A stretch of 64,000 bases of DNA from an uncultured Verrucomicrobiota bacterium (GTDB lineage: Bacteria; Verrucomicrobiota; Verrucomicrobiia; Opitutales; Opitutaceae): NCBI GenBank assembly GCA_903904685.1, contig CAIVDS010000044.1, positions 25,105 through 89,104 on the forward strand. The letters are read 5' to 3'. Positions 53,224-62,288 of the stretch are shown here, one piece after another. Each line of letters starts with the position of its first letter. Position 1 is the stretch's first letter. Made by a program: the position numbers and the translations under genes. Below the pieces are notes generated by a model. The model was not told the origin of the DNA, made no database searches, and worked only from the letters and a program-made list of their open reading frames with translations.

Positions 53224-54903
53224 ATGTCGTCCATTGTTTTTTCGCCCCGTGCGGCTCTCGCGTCGGCGCTGTTCATTCTCCTTTGCGGACATGCCGGAGC
53301 GGATATCAGGATGTCCTCCATTTTCGGCGACCACATGGTCCTTCAACAGGACGCGAAATTGCCGGTTTGGGGTTGGGCCGATCCAGGGGAGAAAGTAACG
53401 GTGACGGTGGGCGGCAATACTGCCGTCGCCACGGCGGGCGCGGATGGGAAATGGCGCGTGACCTTGGCCCCGCTGGCCGAAACGTCCAAGCCGGTGACGG
53501 TAACCGTGGCAGGCAAAAATACGGTTACCTTCGGCGACGTGCTCATCGGCGATGTCTGGATTTGTTCCGGTCAATCGAACATGGAGTATGGCGGTGGCAA
53601 GACGGCAGACGATGTCGACAACCCCAATATCCGGATTTTTTGGGTGATTAAAAACGCAACGCTCACGCCGCAGGAAAATTTCGGCGAGTCGGCGCCGGAA
53701 CGCCCGTTGTACGGGAAATGGCAGGTCTGCACCCGGCAAAGTCTCGCGCAGGATGGAAGCTGGAACGGATTTTCCGCCGTCGGCTACTTCTTCGCCCGCG
53801 ATGTCTATCAGGCGACCAAGCGTCCGATTGGCATGATCGGAGCCTACTGGGGCGGGACGCCGGCCCAGGCGTGGACGAGTCTTCCAGCCCTGGAGCAAAA
53901 TCCGGCGCTTTCCCATTATGCCGACATCGTCAAGAATCTGACGCCGGCGCAACAGAGTCTGTTTCCCGCCAATTGGGTCACCTACGACGTGGCCGGACGA
54001 AAATGGGATGCGTCTATCGGGGACACTTACCGGAAAACCGTGCTGAAACCGTGGCAGGACGAGACGAAAAAAGCCAAAGAGGCCGGACAGCCTCCGCCTC
54101 CGCCCCCCGCCCCGCCATCGTCCCCTCAACCGCGCAACCCGGGGAATATCGCCACGCCCGCCGCGCTTTTCAACGGCATGATCAACCCGCTGATTCCCTA
54201 CGCCATCAAGGGGGCCATCTGGTATCAGGGCGAATCGAACGAGGGCACCTGCGTCGAATATGCGACTCTTTTCCCCGCGATGATTGGCGACTGGCGCAAG
54301 CGGTGGGAGCAGGGGGATTTCCCGTTTCTCTTCGTGCAGTTGCCAAACTTTCAGGCGTATCGGGCGCCCGGCGACTCGACGCATGACCGCTGGGCCGTCC
54401 TGCGCGAGAGTCAGGCCAAGGCGCTCGCGCTGCCCAACACCGGCATGGCCGTCACTATCGACATCGGCGACCCCGATAATATTCATCCCCGCGACAAAAT
54501 CGACGTCGGTGCGCGGCTGGCCCTCGTCGCCCGGCATGTCGTTTACGGGGAAAACATCGTCTATACCGGTCCGACGTTCGATTCCCTCAAAGTGGAAGGC
54601 CGCAAAATCCGCCTCGCATTCAAGAATGTCGGCGGCGGCCTCGTCATGGGCGTGCCTCCCTGGACTCCCGATGGCAAACCGGTCCCGCCGCCCGCGGCCT
54701 TGACCGGTTTTGAAATCGCCGGCCAGGACAGGAAATGGATTTCCGCCGAGGCGGTCATCGACGGGGCCTCGGTTGTGGTTTCCGGCCCGCAGGTCGCCTC
54801 TCCCGTCGCGGTCCGCTACGGCTGGGCCAACAATCCTTCCTGCAATCTCTACAACAAAGAGGGTCTGCCCGCCTCCCCCTTCCGTACCGACGACCGGAAT
54901 TAA
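53224..54903 (+). CDS. secreted sialate O-acetylesterase-like SGNH hydrolase
   Basis: SSIFGDHMVLQQDAKLPVWGWADPGEKVTV...WICSGQSNMEYGGG...GAIWYQGESNEG. Internal ATG at 53224 gives a signal peptide. Confidence 0.9.
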   Translation: MSSIVFSPRAALASALFILLCGHAGADIRMSSIFGDHMVLQQDAKLPVWGWADPGEKVTVTVGGNTAVATAGADGKWRVTLAPLAETSKPVTVTVAGKNTVTFGDVLIGDVWICSGQSNMEYGGGKTADDVDNPNIRIFWVIKNATLTPQENFGESAPERPLYGKWQVCTRQSLAQDGSWNGFSAVGYFFARDVYQATKRPIGMIGAYWGGTPAQAWTSLPALEQNPALSHYADIVKNLTPAQQSLFPANWVTYDVAGRKWDASIGDTYRKTVLKPWQDETKKAKEAGQPPPPPPAPPSSPQPRNPGNIATPAALFNGMINPLIPYAIKGAIWYQGESNEGTCVEYATLFPAMIGDWRKRWEQGDFPFLFVQLPNFQAYRAPGDSTHDRWAVLRESQAKALALPNTGMAVTIDIGDPDNIHPRDKIDVGARLALVARHVVYGENIVYTGPTFDSLKVEGRKIRLAFKNVGGGLVMGVPPWTPDGKPVPPPAALTGFEIAGQDRKWISAEAVIDGASVVVSGPQVASPVAVRYGWANNPSCNLYNKEGLPASPFRTDDRN

Positions 54904-55070
54904 GGTAACCGGGGGCGGGTGGCATGAGCGGCGTCATGCGCCTGCCCCGGCTTTTGTCCGCTCATGTTACCCGACCCCCTTGGCTCGGTGGCGTGCACTC
55001 TGCCGAGGGTCTGGAAACTCCACCCATTTGGCATAACCGGCCTCCACGGACTCCCTAACGGGCTTCGAAG

Positions 55071-55238
55071 GCCGGCTATCCGACCCTGAAGCGACGCTAT
55101 CTCACTCTAAAGTCGGACTAGCAGACAATAAATAAGTATCAGAGCACTCTAAATAAAGACTGATGAACTACCAATTAGGATTACCGGAGTCTTAAATTGG
55201 ACTAAAAAACCATGAAGTCGGGCTATCGGACCGTGAAA
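55071..55238. repeat. degenerate ~21-bp tandem repeat (about 8 units)
   Basis: Units: GCCGGCTATCCGACCCTGAAG / CGACGCTATCTCACTCTAAAG / TCGGACTAGCAGACAATAAAT / AAGTATCAGAGCACTCTAAAT / AAAGACTGATGAACTACCAAT / TAGGATTACCGGAGTCTTAAAT / TGGACTAAAAAACCATGAAG / TCGGGCTATCGGACCGTGAAA. Confidence 0.65.
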
Positions 55239-55542
55239 ACCGCTCATTTTGATTGAATTTGCCTCATCTTGCCCTGTTTTCGGCCAAAAATGTCAAAAAG
55301 CGGTGCCAACCGGTCAAAAACCAACGAAAGCCACCCCAAGCGCAATCGCCCAAAATGAAGCCCGAGGGTAAAACCGATCAAACCAGTTCTCTTACCTTTG
55401 GCTTGGCCACCGCACAGGCCAAGCCGCTCAGAGCTCAAGTGCAGTGGCCTATCACCTTGTCATGGAAATCAAAAATCAACACAACTCGCCGCAGCCCATT
55501 GGCTCGCTCGGCCCAGCGTCACCAGTATTGGAAAAAGGGCGT

Positions 55543-56985
55543 TTAGTGGCTGTTATCGCCTGACACCAGCGGCAGCGTAAGCAACGCCGAACCCGCCTCG
55601 GTGCCCTCCACGTTCTTCGTGCGGGCGAAGACGTGCAGGGCCTGCGTCTGTGCACGCACTTCGGCGGACAGTGAAAGCGTGGTCGCATACGTCTGCGCGT
55701 CTGGTTCCGGCGCGGTGGCGGCAAGCTTTTCCCACTTCCACTTTGACGGATCGCTGCGTCGATCCGCGCGCAGCGTCATGTCGTGCAGCGGTTCCAGTGC
55801 ATAGAAAAACTCCACCGGCGCGGTGTCGGACTTCACGGAGAATTTCCATCCATCCTTCTCTTGCTCCAAAAGCACCGGTCCGATTTTCGGCTGCGTGCCC
55901 TTATGCTGAAGCTCACGGTCAAAGAAACGGATTGTCTGCGCAAAATTCCAGAACCCGTGGCCTTGATTCGGCGCGATCAGAATCTGCTTCGGCTCCGGCA
56001 AAGCCTGATAATGCCGCGCCGTCTTCGTGATCGTGAAAGCCGAGTCGTTGCTTCCCACCAGATAAAGGATCGGCAGCGGCACGGAACGCCGGTTCAGCAG
56101 CACCTCGGAATCAAAACGGGCCCGCCAGTCCTGCACCTGCTCCGGCGTGAATTGTTTCGGCGAGAGACTGTTGTAGCTCGGCTCGCCAATGCCGAAGCCC
56201 GCCGAGTAAACCGTCGGTGCCACCGCCTTGATGCGCAGATCAATCGCCGCCAACAGCGACGAAAAAATCCCTCCATACGACGCCCCCGTCGCGCCGATGC
56301 GCGTGGCATCGACTTCGGGCCGCGCCGCCACCCAGGTGATCGCACGCCTACCCGCCATCATCGCCTGATAAAAAAGACCGTCCCTCCAATCATTGCCCGA
56401 CTGCATCCAGTCCTTGGAAAAATCCAGCGTGCCGAACGTCGAATAAGACGGCTCCGGTACATCGGCTGCCAGTGGTCCGGCTTTGATCGCCGGATCGGGG
56501 TTCCACTCGAAATACATCACCGCATACCCCGCGGCTACCAAATCCCTCACCGCGTCCAAATAACGCGGATCGATGCGGCGCGGCGGACCAAAGCCACCCC
56601 CGCTGAATCCCGGGATCGCGGTGGGGTTGACCGGCTTGCCCGGTTCGCTCCTCATCAGAAAACGACCATCGATCTTCGTGATCTCCCCAAACTTACCATG
56701 CGTCATTACGATCACCGGCACCTTGTTCTTCGCGCTCGCCGAATAGGGAACCGCATACACGGCGTGAATGCGCATCGGCTGCCCCCCGTAGATGATGCTG
56801 GTGTAACGGAACTCTGTCCACTTCCAGCCCGTCTCTTTTTTCTCCTGCTGGATCGTCTCGGCGAACGGCAGACTTTCTGGTTCAGCAAAATAATTCGCAG
56901 GCATCGGCGGAGGAACCGGTAGCGGCTCCGCACGCGCCAATGCGACCAGACCGACTAACAACCCAACAAGAGATCGTCGTTTCAT
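55543..56985 (-). CDS. secreted alpha/beta-hydrolase (acetyl-esterase/S9-like)
   Basis: Signal peptide MKRRSLVGLLVGLVALARA; VIVMTHGKFG...RIGATGASYGGIFSSLLAAIDLRIKAVAPTV...ILIAPNQGHGFW. Confidence 0.8.
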   Translation of the reverse strand: MKRRSLVGLLVGLVALARAEPLPVPPPMPANYFAEPESLPFAETIQQEKKETGWKWTEFRYTSIIYGGQPMRIHAVYAVPYSASAKNKVPVIVMTHGKFGEITKIDGRFLMRSEPGKPVNPTAIPGFSGGGFGPPRRIDPRYLDAVRDLVAAGYAVMYFEWNPDPAIKAGPLAADVPEPSYSTFGTLDFSKDWMQSGNDWRDGLFYQAMMAGRRAITWVAARPEVDATRIGATGASYGGIFSSLLAAIDLRIKAVAPTVYSAGFGIGEPSYNSLSPKQFTPEQVQDWRARFDSEVLLNRRSVPLPILYLVGSNDSAFTITKTARHYQALPEPKQILIAPNQGHGFWNFAQTIRFFDRELQHKGTQPKIGPVLLEQEKDGWKFSVKSDTAPVEFFYALEPLHDMTLRADRRSDPSKWKWEKLAATAPEPDAQTYATTLSLSAEVRAQTQALHVFARTKNVEGTEAGSALLTLPLVSGDNSH

Positions 56986-57171
56986 TTGGATATATAAGAA
57001 TTGAGAGTAAGGCGGAAGGGAATCGCTCTTTGCCGGTTTCCTTTTTTGGGCGTGGGACCGTTATGAGAGCATAAGAAACAAGGGAGCAGCCCAGAGATGT
57101 CGGGGAGGGGCGCTGATTGTTGATTTCAAGGGCTTGAAATAAGAGGACCGAAAGGAAGTCCCGTAAGAGGG

Positions 57172-57606
57172 TTAAGATGGGTGCTCGCCGCGCGTGGCGC
57201 AGTTGACCCACTCGGTCGAGCCGTCGGCGTAGCGTTCTTTTTTCCAGACGGGCACGCGGACTTTCACCTCGTCGATGAGATAGCGGCAGGCGTCGAAGGC
57301 CGCGCCGCGATGCGCGGCGGCCACGCCAATCCACACAGCGAGGTCGCCGATTTTAAGGGCGCCCGTGCGGTGGACGCAGACGACGCGGGTCACAGAGAAT
57401 TTCTCCAATGCTTCGGCGATAATGCGGGCGCCTTCCTTCTCGGCCAACGCGCCGTAGGCCTCGTAGTCGAGGGCGAGCACCGGGCGGCCATCGTTGTGGT
57501 TGCGCACCCAGCCTTCAAAGGTGACGCAGGCTCCGGCATGGGCGTCGGCAAGGGATGCCTTGAGCGCGGCAGGATCGAGTGGTTGGGCGGAGAGACGGAA
57601 GCTCAT
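57172..57606 (-). CDS. moaE: molybdopterin synthase catalytic subunit
   Basis: AGACVTFEGWVRNHNDGRPVLALDYEAYGALAEKEGARI...VVCVHRTGALKIGDLAVWIGVAAAHRGAAFDACRYLIDEVKVRVPVWKKE. Confidence 0.93.
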   Translation of the reverse strand: MSFRLSAQPLDPAALKASLADAHAGACVTFEGWVRNHNDGRPVLALDYEAYGALAEKEGARIIAEALEKFSVTRVVCVHRTGALKIGDLAVWIGVAAAHRGAAFDACRYLIDEVKVRVPVWKKERYADGSTEWVNCATRGEHPS

Positions 57607-57613
57607 GGCATGA

Positions 57614-57856
57614 TCAACCGCCGGCGACGGGAGGAATGAAGACGATCTCGTCGCCATCCTTGAGCGGCGCGGGCCAGGCGGCGAACTCGCCGTTCACGGC
57701 GGCGCGGAGACGTTCGGGCGGGAGCGTGAAACCGTGGCGGGCGCGCAGTTCGGCATAGAGCGCGGCGGCGTCGGGCGCGGCGGTCGAGAGGGTTTCCTGC
57801 GACAGGCCGCGTTGTTCGCGCAGGAGCGCGAAATACTGGACGCGGACGGTCTTCAC
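57614..57856 (-). CDS. moaD: molybdopterin synthase sulfur carrier subunit
   Basis: VKTVRVQYFALLREQRGLSQETL...AAVNGEFAAWPAPLKDGDEIVFIPPVAGG with terminal GG; GTG start at 57856, overlapping moaC stop. Confidence 0.9.
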   Translation of the reverse strand: MKTVRVQYFALLREQRGLSQETLSTAAPDAAALYAELRARHGFTLPPERLRAAVNGEFAAWPAPLKDGDEIVFIPPVAGG

Positions 57857-58341
57857 GCGCCGGCCTTGAAGTCTTTTTTGCCGCCGGTTTTTTCGATGAG
57901 GCGGATGTCTTTGATGACGATGTTGGGCGAGATGGCCTTGCCCATGTCGTAGAGGGTGAGCGCGGCGACGGTCGCGCCGGTGAGCGCCTCCATCTCGACG
58001 CCGGTCTTGGCCTCGGTGGAAACGCGGCAGTGGATGGCGACCTCGATCGCGCCGGAGGCGTCGGCGAGGCCGGGCTTGATCTCGATCTGGCAGTCTTCGA
58101 GCGCGAGCGGATGGCACAGCGGGATCAGGTCGCCGGTGCGTTTCGCGCCCATCACGCCGGCGAGGCTGGCGGTCTGGAAGACGGGGCCTTTTTTGCCGGC
58201 GATCTCGCGGTTGGTGATGAGCGCGGCGAGGGCGCGCGGGAGCACGACGGTGGCCACGGCATGCGCGGTGCGGCGGGTGGCGGTCTTGGGGCCGATATTG
58301 ACCATCGCGGGTTGGTTCTTCGCGTCGATGTGGGTGAGCAT
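57853..58341 (-). CDS. moaC: cyclic pyranopterin monophosphate synthase
   Basis: MVNIGPKTATRRTAHA...GAKRTGDLIPLCHPLALEDCQIEI...VEMEALTGATVAALTLYDMGKAI. Confidence 0.94.
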   Translation of the reverse strand: MLTHIDAKNQPAMVNIGPKTATRRTAHAVATVVLPRALAALITNREIAGKKGPVFQTASLAGVMGAKRTGDLIPLCHPLALEDCQIEIKPGLADASGAIEVAIHCRVSTEAKTGVEMEALTGATVAALTLYDMGKAISPNIVIKDIRLIEKTGGKKDFKAGA

Positions 58342-58362
58342 GGCAAAGAAACTAGCGCGGAT

Positions 58363-59610
58363 TCAGCTCCAATGCCAGAACTTCGCGGCGGTGCCGGCGG
58401 GAAACGTGGCGGGGCCGGGCTGGAGTTCCACGAAGCCGTCGGTGCCGACGAGGCCGCCGAAATCGCCGGAGGTGTTGGAAGGCGAGGGCGCGGCGGTGCG
58501 ACGTCCGTCGGGAGACGTCGCGAGCACGACGGGCAGCAGCCAGGCGAGCGGGGAGGAAAATTTAACCGCGGTGGCGAGGGCGACGTAATCGGGCGAGGCC
58601 GGCGTGGCGCCGGCCATGTGCGCAAGCGCCGGGAAGACGTAGCGATGCAGGCAGGTGTAGGCGGACACGGGATTGCCCGGCAGCGCGAAGACAGGCGTGT
58701 GCCGCGGGGTGACGCCGAACCAGAACGGCTTGCCGGGGCGCTGGGCGACGCCGTGGATTTTTTTGACGACGCCGAGCTTGGCGAGGGCGGCGGGGATGTG
58801 GTCGAACTTTCCCTTGGAGACGCCGCCGGTGAGGATCACGATGTCGAAACCGGCGATGACGCGGTGCAGGGTATTTTCGATTTCGTGAGGGAGGTCGCGC
58901 GAGTGGAAGCGTTCCGCGCGCGAAACGAGTCCGCTGGAGAGAAGCGCGGCGCGGAGGGCGTAGTCGTTGGACTTGCGGATCTGGTGCGGGGCGAGCAACG
59001 CGTAATCGACTTCGACGAGTTCGTCGCCGGTCGCGAGCACGGCCACGCTCGGGCGCATGGCGACGCTGACGACGGCCGTACCCACCGACGCGGCCACGGC
59101 GATTTCGCGGCCGGTGAGACGCGTGCCGGCGGGCACGAGAATGGTGCCGGCGGCGGCATCGGAGCCGTGGTGATGGAGGTTGGCGCCAGGCGCGAGACGG
59201 GCGGTGGCGGCGAGGGTGATGATGGCGTCCTCGCGGGAAACATCCTCGCAGGGCACGACGCAGTCGGCGCCGGCGGGCAGGGAGGCGCCGGTCATGATTT
59301 CGATGCACGCGCCGGCGTCCTTGAGCGTGTGCGGCACCATGCCTGCGGCTTGCAGGCCGGTGACGCGAAAAGTGCGCCGGCCATCGGCGAGGTCGGCGGT
59401 GCGCAGCGCGTAGCCATCCATGGTGACGCGATCAAAGGGTGGCAGGTCGCGGTCGGCCTTGAGCGGGGCGCAGAGCACGCGGCCGTGGGCCTGGGCGAGC
59501 GGACAATCCTCGGCGGGAAGTGGGGCGAGGGAGGCGAGTACGATCCGTTCGGCTTCGACGGGGGTGCAATGGTTGTTCATGAGCTGGCGGACGTTGTTTT
59601 TTCGATTCAT
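58363..59610 (-). CDS. moeA: molybdopterin molybdotransferase
   Basis: ADRDLPPFDRVTMDGYALR...IMTGASLPAGADCVVPCEDV...VAVLATGDELVEV...VILTGGVSKGKFDHIPAAL. Confidence 0.93.
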   Translation of the reverse strand: MNRKNNVRQLMNNHCTPVEAERIVLASLAPLPAEDCPLAQAHGRVLCAPLKADRDLPPFDRVTMDGYALRTADLADGRRTFRVTGLQAAGMVPHTLKDAGACIEIMTGASLPAGADCVVPCEDVSREDAIITLAATARLAPGANLHHHGSDAAAGTILVPAGTRLTGREIAVAASVGTAVVSVAMRPSVAVLATGDELVEVDYALLAPHQIRKSNDYALRAALLSSGLVSRAERFHSRDLPHEIENTLHRVIAGFDIVILTGGVSKGKFDHIPAALAKLGVVKKIHGVAQRPGKPFWFGVTPRHTPVFALPGNPVSAYTCLHRYVFPALAHMAGATPASPDYVALATAVKFSSPLAWLLPVVLATSPDGRRTAAPSPSNTSGDFGGLVGTDGFVELQPGPATFPAGTAAKFWHWS

Positions 59611-59698
59611 CGCGTCGTTACCTCACTTTCAAACATCGGGTACAGATAGCTTGAGTTGTTGCCATGGAATGTGAAATTTCTACGCTTAATCTAAGCTA

Positions 59699-60784
59699 AT
59701 GAGTATTAATTTTACTCCGGAACGCTGGTTGAAAATCAAGGAAGATGCCCGGCTCTGGTGGGCTGGCAAACTCAAGCGGCCTTTAATCCAGATGAATATC
59801 ACGGGGGGCGACCCGTGCAGACATGCACCGCGTCTTACACAAGTCTCCAAAGACGTGACGTCATATGATCAGACGGTCTCGGCGGAGGATATGGTGGATT
59901 TTTGGGATTACAAATTGTCAGAGACTACTTTTCTTGGCGATGCTTTCCCAAATGTTTGGATAGACTTTGGTCCCGGGGTGCTGGCGGCATTCTTGGGAGC
60001 GCGCGTGGAGACGGGTGCCGGCACGGTTTGGTTTTACCCGGAGAAAGAATCGGAGATTGCCGATATCCGGTTTCAATACGACCCCGACAATGTGTGGCTG
60101 AGGAGGATTGAGGATATCTGCCGGGCATCGATCGAGCGTTGGCAGGGCTTGGTGCAGGTCGGAATGACAGATCTCGGCGGCAGTTTGGATGTGCTCTCGA
60201 CGTTCCGCCCCAGTGAAAAGCTTCTCATGGATTTATATGACTTTCCCGATGAGGTGAAGCGGTTGAATTGGGAAGCCCATGAGTTGTGGTCCCGTTATTT
60301 CAAGAGGATCGCCGCAATCCTCCAGCCGACGAACCCCGGCTACACTGCTTGGACCCCGATCTTTTCAGAAGTCCCCTATTACATTTTGCAGTGCGACTTT
60401 TCTTACATGATCAGTCCCGCAATGTTCGATGAATTTGTGAAACCCGAGCTGGCGGCTTCCTGCAAACGGCTCGCCAACCCATTTTATCATCTTGATGGAC
60501 CAGGGCAACTGCCTCATCTCGATTCTCTGCTGAAGATCAAGGAACTTAAAGGTGTCCAATGGATTCCGGGTGCGGGAAAACCGGACTGGGGTTGTTGGCC
60601 GGAGGTTTATCGTAAAATTCGGGACGCAGGGAAACTTATACAGCTTTGGGGCGATGCATCCATTCTGGCCAAGTTGGTGGACCAGTTGGGTAGCGCTGAA
60701 GGAATCGTCCTGATTACCTCTGCCGATATTTCTCAACAATCGGAAGCCGAAGAGTTCCTAAAAAAATACGGAGCTTTGGGGTAA
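59699..60784 (+). CDS. uroporphyrinogen decarboxylase (URO-D) superfamily protein
   Basis: MSINFTPERWLKIKEDARLWWAGKLKRPLIQM...; YHLDGPGQLPHLDSLLKIKELKGVQWIPGAG resembles URO-D-like methyltransferases. Confidence 0.7.
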   Translation: MSINFTPERWLKIKEDARLWWAGKLKRPLIQMNITGGDPCRHAPRLTQVSKDVTSYDQTVSAEDMVDFWDYKLSETTFLGDAFPNVWIDFGPGVLAAFLGARVETGAGTVWFYPEKESEIADIRFQYDPDNVWLRRIEDICRASIERWQGLVQVGMTDLGGSLDVLSTFRPSEKLLMDLYDFPDEVKRLNWEAHELWSRYFKRIAAILQPTNPGYTAWTPIFSEVPYYILQCDFSYMISPAMFDEFVKPELAASCKRLANPFYHLDGPGQLPHLDSLLKIKELKGVQWIPGAGKPDWGCWPEVYRKIRDAGKLIQLWGDASILAKLVDQLGSAEGIVLITSADISQQSEAEEFLKKYGALG

Positions 60785-60855
60785 TTTTCATGAAATCTTG
60801 AGAGTTTCAAGGGCGCGGACTGTTTGCCTGCGGACACAACGTGTGTCTGCTTTTA

Positions 60856-61863
60856 TTATAGAGGAAGCACAGCGGCGGCCCGTGTGAGCCGGTCGTTAAC
60901 CGCCAAAGCAAGAGAGGCGTTTCCAGTGATAAGTTCGGCGTGAATCTTGCCCCAATGACCATCATCCAGTTGGCGGAGCATTTTGAACAACCGATGAGCC
61001 GCCTGCTCCAGGCGGCCGTCCTCGGTGAGCCAGAAAATATTTTTACCAGATAGGCCCTCTGGTTTTTTTAGAAACAGCAGGGCTTCGTCCGTGGATATGC
61101 GGCCCATGCTCTGTCGGGTGAGTTTTTTGACCAAGATAAGCGGGGTGCGTGGACTGTAGTGGTGCTCGAGCATGCCCGGAGCGATGGCAGCATGCCGCGG
61201 CCTGACCTTGCGCCGATAAGCGATGACACCCTGACCGAGCACGGCGCCGATAGCTTTGATTGAGATAAAACCAGGGCGCAGCAGCGCCGGCCGACATGGA
61301 TCACGCAGGTCAAGAATGGTCGACTCCACACCGATTTTCGCCGGGCCGCCGTCGAGGATATATTCGATGCGGGTGCCGAGTCCCGTCAGCACGTGCTCGG
61401 CGGTGGTCGGGCTTACATAACCAAAGGGATTGGCGCTGGGGGCCGCGAGCGGGCAACCGCTGCGTCGGATGAGATCTCGGAACAGCTGATGGGCCGGCAT
61501 TCGCACGGCCACGCTTGGCAGTCCTGAGGTCACGATTGACGGCACTCTGCTTTTTTTTGGAAGAACCAGCGTGAGCGGCCCTGGCCAGAAAGTCTTTGCA
61601 ACCTCGCGTGCGCACTCGCTGAATTCGGCGATCGTTTCCGCCTGTGCGAGGCTGCCGACATGAACGATCAGCGGATCACTGGCAGGACGGCCTTTGGCGC
61701 GAAAGATCGCCCGGCAGGCCTTGGCGTTCAACGCATCGGCGGCGAGGCCGTAAACCGTTTCGGTCGGAGCCGCCACCAGGCCGCCTTGCGCAAGCACTTT
61801 TGCCAACCGGGCCATATTGGCCGAGGTGGGACGATAAACGCGGGCGGTGCGCTTTGCGGGCAT
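60856..61863 (-). CDS. tsaC: L-threonylcarbamoyladenylate synthase (Sua5/YrdC type)
   Basis: GGLVAAPTETVYGLAADALNAKACRAIFRAKGRPASDPLIVHV...PLAAPSANPFGYVSPTTAEHV; C-terminal Sua5 region. Confidence 0.9.
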   Translation of the reverse strand: MPAKRTARVYRPTSANMARLAKVLAQGGLVAAPTETVYGLAADALNAKACRAIFRAKGRPASDPLIVHVGSLAQAETIAEFSECAREVAKTFWPGPLTLVLPKKSRVPSIVTSGLPSVAVRMPAHQLFRDLIRRSGCPLAAPSANPFGYVSPTTAEHVLTGLGTRIEYILDGGPAKIGVESTILDLRDPCRPALLRPGFISIKAIGAVLGQGVIAYRRKVRPRHAAIAPGMLEHHYSPRTPLILVKKLTRQSMGRISTDEALLFLKKPEGLSGKNIFWLTEDGRLEQAAHRLFKMLRQLDDGHWGKIHAELITGNASLALAVNDRLTRAAAVLPL

Positions 61864-61867
61864 GGCA

Positions 61868-61901
61868 CAAAAAAGGCCGGAGGGATTAGCTCCGGCCTTT
61901 G
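61868..61901 (-). terminator. intrinsic terminator after rpsR, abutting the tsaC start
   Basis: Reverse complement AAAGGCCGGAG-CTAATCC-CTCCGGCCTTTTTT then GTGCCATG. Confidence 0.8.
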
Positions 61902-61921
61902 CGATCAAGTAAATCTTCCGA

Positions 61922-62116
61922 TCAAAGGGCCAGCAGGTTGTTGCGAGACTGTTTGATGGTCTTGGTAACCGCGCGCTGCTGCTTGGCCGACAGGTGGGTG
62001 TATTTACGCGGCAAAATCTTGCCGGTGTCGGTCACGTAGCTGCGCATTGCCTGCGGGTTCGTGAATGGAATTTCCTCAGGAGTGAGGCTGCGCTGGGTTG
62101 TTTCGGTCGTGCTCAT
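61922..62116 (-). CDS. rpsR: 30S ribosomal protein S18
   Basis: LTPEEIPFTNPQAMRSYVTDTGKILPRKYTHLSAKQQRAVTKTIKQSRNNLLAL. Confidence 0.93.
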   Translation of the reverse strand: MSTTETTQRSLTPEEIPFTNPQAMRSYVTDTGKILPRKYTHLSAKQQRAVTKTIKQSRNNLLAL

Positions 62117-62207
62117 GTGAAAAAGGCCCGAATGAAAAGCTTCTCAGCCTAGTATTGTCAACCTGCAATCCTCGGCTCAACTTGCTCGGGATTCAGGTTG
62201 GATCAAC

Positions 62208-62244
62208 GTCCCCGTAGCTCAAGTGGATAGAGCGATCGTTTCTA
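62208..62244 (+). pseudogene. 5' half of a tRNA gene (Arg-like), truncated near the anticodon
   Basis: GTCCCCG-TA-GCTC-AAGTGGATA-GAGC-G-ATCGT...: acceptor 5' strand, complete D-arm; no matching anticodon 3' stem, T-arm or acceptor 3' strand follows. Confidence 0.75.
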
Positions 62245-62288
62245 TCCACCTTGTTTTTCTAGGTTTTTCTAAGTCTTCTTCAGAGGTA

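Noticed and set aside
54085-54150. Proline-rich run (GQPPPPPPAPPSSPQPRNP) in the sialate esterase as a frameshift or insertion
   Set aside because: Frame continues into conserved SGNH motifs on both sides; reads as a surface-loop linker.
58030-59649. 539-aa plus-strand ORF across moaC/moeA
   Set aside because: Gly/Asp/Ala-rich mirror ORF; the minus strand has the conserved Moa/Moe proteins.
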